A stretch of DNA of 64,000 nucleotides from DASSFG01 sp035547915. Lineage in GTDB: Bacteria > Planctomycetota > Planctomycetia > Pirellulales > JAICIG01. The notes beneath the pieces are model-generated. The model was given only the letters and a program-made list of their open reading frames with translations, had not been told where the DNA came from and ran no database searches. The first letter of the stretch is position 1. Each line of letters starts with the position of its first letter. Both the position numbers and the translations under genes were made by a program. The stretch spans positions 58,618-122,617 of the forward strand of contig DASZTS010000123.1 in the NCBI GenBank assembly GCA_035547915.1, given 5' to 3'. Below, piece by piece: positions 61,497 through 64,000 of the stretch.

Positions 61497-61685
61497 ATGC
61501 CCCGCCAGTTCTCCATCAAATCGACGCTGTGGTTGATGGCCTGTGCGGCACCGACCTCTCTTGCGATCAGGGAATCCTATCTGCATGGCGGTACTCCCGC
61601 GGAAATGTTCCTGACGGGGGCGTTCGGCATGTTCTTTTGGTTTGTCTACGTTCGCGGATTCCTTCCGACAAGGTGGCAGCGATGA
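61497..61685 (+). CDS. Short membrane protein with MPR-x-FS leader (62 aa)
   Basis: MPRQFSIKSTLWLMACAAPT and then MFLTGAFGMFFWFVYVRGF, ending in TRWQR. Two hydrophobic segments. The first 15 codons are about 80% identical in DNA to the start of the serine hydrolase gene at 62217. It belongs to the group of short Pirellulales proteins with this leader. The function is unknown. Confidence 0.55.
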   Translation: MPRQFSIKSTLWLMACAAPTSLAIRESYLHGGTPAEMFLTGAFGMFFWFVYVRGFLPTRWQR

Positions 61686-61792
61686 GACGGAGGCTACTCG
61701 ATGCGAAAGCGTGATCGCCCGATCTCTGTCAACCGCGCCATGAATTCCGCTCTAGGCCCTGTCATTTGGTCGTTGGCAGCCCTGACGAATAC

Positions 61793-61864
61793 CCTTCGTC
61801 TTGCCGCCAGCGCGTCGGCAGGTTCTGATGGAGGGAGCCAGGGATGAACGCGGATAAACGCAAT
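61793..61864. repeat. Dispersed repeat R2, copy 2
   Basis: TTGCCGCCAGCGCGTCGGCA then GGAGGGAGCCAGGGATGAAC and GCGGATAAACGCA match 58592-58663 at nearly every position. The inverted partner arm is not seen here, so this copy is shorter. It lies between two short membrane protein genes. Confidence 0.75.
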
Positions 61865-61962
61865 CTCCGTAGGCACTCTCGGCGCGCTGGGGTCGGGGTC
61901 GCACGTTGCGTGGCCCATCTGTTAATTTCCAGACACGCTCGCAAGTTGGTGCCATTCTCACT

Positions 61963-62214
61963 ATGCCCCGACCGTTTCAGTTCAGCGTGAGGACGTTGCT
62001 GGAATCCACGGGATTCGTGGCACTCGCTGCCGGCTGCTGGCACCTGGAATGCAACTCGGATCTGATCGTCGGGTTCGCAATCCCCATCTTCGTCGGCGCG
62101 GCGATCGGGCACCTCTTTGGAGACGGCCCACGCGGTGCGATGATGGGGCTGGGCGTCGTCGTCGTATTGCTTGTGATGGGGCAAATCCTCAGCATCATCC
62201 AGAGGCCACGCTAG
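61963..62214 (+). CDS. Short membrane protein with MPR-x-FS leader (83 aa)
   Basis: MPRPFQFSVRTLLESTGFVA, then hydrophobic segments LIVGFAIPIFVGAAIGHLF and MMGLGVVVVLLVMGQILSII. Two or three TM helices. It ends two bases before the serine hydrolase start, so the two may be co-transcribed. The function is unknown. Confidence 0.6.
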   Translation: MPRPFQFSVRTLLESTGFVALAAGCWHLECNSDLIVGFAIPIFVGAAIGHLFGDGPRGAMMGLGVVVVLLVMGQILSIIQRPR

Positions 62215-62216
62215 TC

Positions 62217-63395
62217 ATGCCCCGCCAGTTCTCCCCCAAGTCGTGGCTTTGGTTGACGGCCGGGAGGCTGGTCCTGCCGCACGTCGCCCTCGTTGTCTTG
62301 TTGCTGGTCTCGTCGCGCGTGGCGGCCGAGACGCCGCTCGCCGCGGCGATCGATCGGCTGGTCAAGAAGCAGGGCTTCACCGACGAGGGGCCGGGCGTGG
62401 CGATCCTCATCGTGCAGCCGGGACGGACGACGTTCAAGAAGGGGTACGGGCTGGCCAAGCTGCACCCGAAGACGCCGATCACGCCCGAGACGCTGTTCGA
62501 GCTGGCCTCCGTCTCCAAGACGTTCACCGCGACGGGCACGCTCAGGCTCGCGGAACAGAAGAAGCTGTCGATCGACGACGACGTGCGCGACTATCTGCCC
62601 GAGCTGCCCGAGTATGACCCGCAGCGGCCGATCCGCATCCGCGATCTCTTGCAGCACACGTCGGGCCTGCCCGATTACATGCAGTTCGCCGACGTGCCGG
62701 CCCGGCACAAAGATTTCTGGGTGAACGAAGACTACGCGGCGGAGTTTGCCCGCCAGCGCGAGCAACACCCGCTCGACTTTCGCACGGGCCGGAAGTACGA
62801 GTACAACAACACCAACTTCATGTTGTTGGCGTTGATCGTCGAACGCGTGTCGAAGAGATCGTTCGGCACGTTCCTGCACGACGAGGTTTTCGCGCCGGCC
62901 GGGATGACGAGCACGTTCGTCTACGAGAACCCGTCAGCCGTGCCCGCGGGCCGCGGCACGCTCTGTGCCATCGGGTACGAGAAGACGAAGAAGGGGTGGG
63001 ACGCCGCCTGGGGTGTGCCTCCCGATCGGCACGAGACGCTGCTCACCGTCGGCGACGGGGCCGTCTGGACCAATCTCGCCGACATGGCGCATTGGGACGC
63101 GGCCCTGCGACACCACAAGCTGTTGAACGCGGCGACCCTGCGCGAGGCGCTGAAACCGTCGCGGACCGACGACGGCCAGACGAACGGCTACGGTCTGGGG
63201 TGGTCGGTCTATCTCGACGACTCGGGCCGCATGAACGGTTTCGGCCACGACGGCTCGTGGGGCGGCTTCCGCACGTCGTACTATCATTACCAGCTCGCCG
63301 ATCGCACCACGGTCATCCTGAGCAACCGTGGCTCGTTCGATCCCGACAAGTTCTGGTACGCCCTCAACGACGTCGTCGAAAAGGCCGGCTGGTAG
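62217..63395 (+). CDS. Serine beta-lactamase-like hydrolase with MPR-x-FS leader
   Basis: 392 residues. MPRQFSPKSWLWLTAGRLVL is a leader of the local MPR-x-FS kind, followed by a secretory segment (HVALVVLLLVSSRVAAE). The class C beta-lactamase-like fold has FELASVSKTFTA with SVSK (nucleophile serine and lysine) near residue 100, YEYNNTNF with the YNN motif near residue 198, and FGHDGSWGG near residue 342 in place of KTG. These are the three signatures of the serine hydrolase / DD-peptidase family. Substrates range from peptides to esters. The start at 62217 is two bases after the upstream stop. The leader may have replaced the original signal peptide. Confidence 0.88.
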   Translation: MPRQFSPKSWLWLTAGRLVLPHVALVVLLLVSSRVAAETPLAAAIDRLVKKQGFTDEGPGVAILIVQPGRTTFKKGYGLAKLHPKTPITPETLFELASVSKTFTATGTLRLAEQKKLSIDDDVRDYLPELPEYDPQRPIRIRDLLQHTSGLPDYMQFADVPARHKDFWVNEDYAAEFARQREQHPLDFRTGRKYEYNNTNFMLLALIVERVSKRSFGTFLHDEVFAPAGMTSTFVYENPSAVPAGRGTLCAIGYEKTKKGWDAAWGVPPDRHETLLTVGDGAVWTNLADMAHWDAALRHHKLLNAATLREALKPSRTDDGQTNGYGLGWSVYLDDSGRMNGFGHDGSWGGFRTSYYHYQLADRTTVILSNRGSFDPDKFWYALNDVVEKAGW

Positions 63396-64000
63396 TGCCA
63401 GGTCTCTGTCGGCGCACAACCACTACCTGAGGATCCGCGACACCGCGGGCGGCGTCCGGCAGGCTACTCGTCGGTATCGGCCCGACTTCCATGCCAATGC
63501 AATATCTCGTGGCATGGTCGTGGAGTGCGTGGTTCCGTTCGCGCCTGTCAGATATCTCCGTGCCTTGAGCCCCTGACTCGGGCATCTCTCCTTCAGGGCG
63601 CCCGACAACACGGGATCTCGCGCCCGAAGATCGACGCTTGCGCCGTTTTTCTGCGCGCGCCGAGGGGGTCTTGCGCGCGCCGATGTGCGCGCAGATTTTC
63701 GAGCGCGCGCGCTGGTTTTTGCGCGCGCAGAGGGGGGTTTTTGCGCGCGCGCCGAGGTTGCGCGCGCGGCGCGCGATCCCCGCACGTTCTTTGGCACGCG
63801 AGTTGAATCCGACCAGCGAGACGTACAAACCACCAAGTACAAAAGCACTTATCGCGAGGCGTGTGCCGTCGAACAGCGAAAGTACGGGCGCGAGGCGACG
63901 ACTCGATACGTTTTTTCGTTGCGCGGCGCGCGCGCACGAGCGCGCGCTGGTCTGCGCGCCGCGCGCGCGCTCGTCTGCGCGCGGCGCGCGCGCTGCTGTG
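63396..64000. other. Non-coding region with extreme GCGCGC-rich DNA
   Basis: No gene with a believable start. From about 63645 to 63780 and again from 63920 to the end, alternating GC runs dominate (TTGCGCGCGC, GAGCGCGCGC, GGCGCGCGCGC) and are interrupted by short T- or G-runs such as GGTTTTTGCGCGCGC. Open frames across it are compositional. Alternating GC of this length can adopt Z-form or hairpin structures. It continues past the window. Confidence 0.7.

Noticed and set aside
63364..63937. Frames of 90-150 codons in the GCGCGC region
   Set aside because: Made almost entirely of Arg and Ala from simple-sequence DNA, with no start signals.

Overview
The window looks like chromosomal DNA of a planctomycete, most likely order Pirellulales. 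The GC content is high. There is a MoxR / DUF58 / BatA-like / double-VWA operon, large secreted TPR proteins with DUF1581/DUF1583-type modules that are essentially planctomycete-specific, an NHLRC2-like thioredoxin/NHL protein, a DUF1573 protein, a DUF11 lipoprotein, and several short membrane proteins starting with the MPR-x-FS leader typical of Pirellulales. No rRNA, complete tRNA, CRISPR array or transposase gene was found.

Layout. 1-410 is the end of a transketolase gene, followed by a shredded glycogen-debranching-enzyme pseudogene. 846-6230 (minus) is an efflux operon: membrane-fusion protein, a two-TM potassium-channel-like protein, an MFS pump and a TolC-type outer-membrane protein. 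6741-9668 holds a CtaG / FixG(CcoG)-type fusion and a FixH/YtkA-like partner, probably for copper delivery to a haem-copper oxidase. 10-14 kb carries a small membrane protein, an unknown lipoprotein and an epoxide-hydrolase-like enzyme. 13854-20335 (minus) is the MoxR-DUF58-VWA-VWA operon. 20725-36320 holds two translationally coupled genes: a 1072-aa DUF1581/1583 protein and a 4126-aa giant that fuses a long TPR solenoid to a second, duplicated DUF1581/1583 part. 36.7-39.6 kb has a Ser/Thr kinase with TPRs facing a second TPR protein. 40.9-46 kb encodes a VWA membrane protein, a polytopic membrane protein, a GT39-like glycosyltransferase and, opposite, a LolA-like protein. 47296-50500 is a compact three-gene envelope cluster (two paralogous proteins and a DUF11 lipoprotein). 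51.2-58.5 kb has the NHLRC2-like protein, DUF1573, a PIG-L deacetylase, a TolB-like propeller and an SGNH hydrolase. 58.9-63.4 kb has small membrane proteins, a low-GC islet and a serine beta-lactamase-like hydrolase. The window ends in extreme GCGCGC-rich DNA.

Much of the interest is between the genes. A ~100-bp dispersed repeat with terminal inverted repeats and an inner hairpin occurs at least seven times plus fragments, usually at gene ends, and in two cases it contains the gene's stop codon. A 167-bp tandem array sits next to a PhzF C-terminal remnant, a 172-bp tandem duplication precedes a frameshifted sialidase remnant, and a ~1.6-kb low-GC islet is flanked by 185-205 bp direct copies of the 3' end of its host gene. 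The most testable functional ideas are the CtaG-CcoG fusion with its FixH-like partner, the channel inside the efflux operon, and the giant protein with what looks like a fossil signal peptide at its fusion joint.
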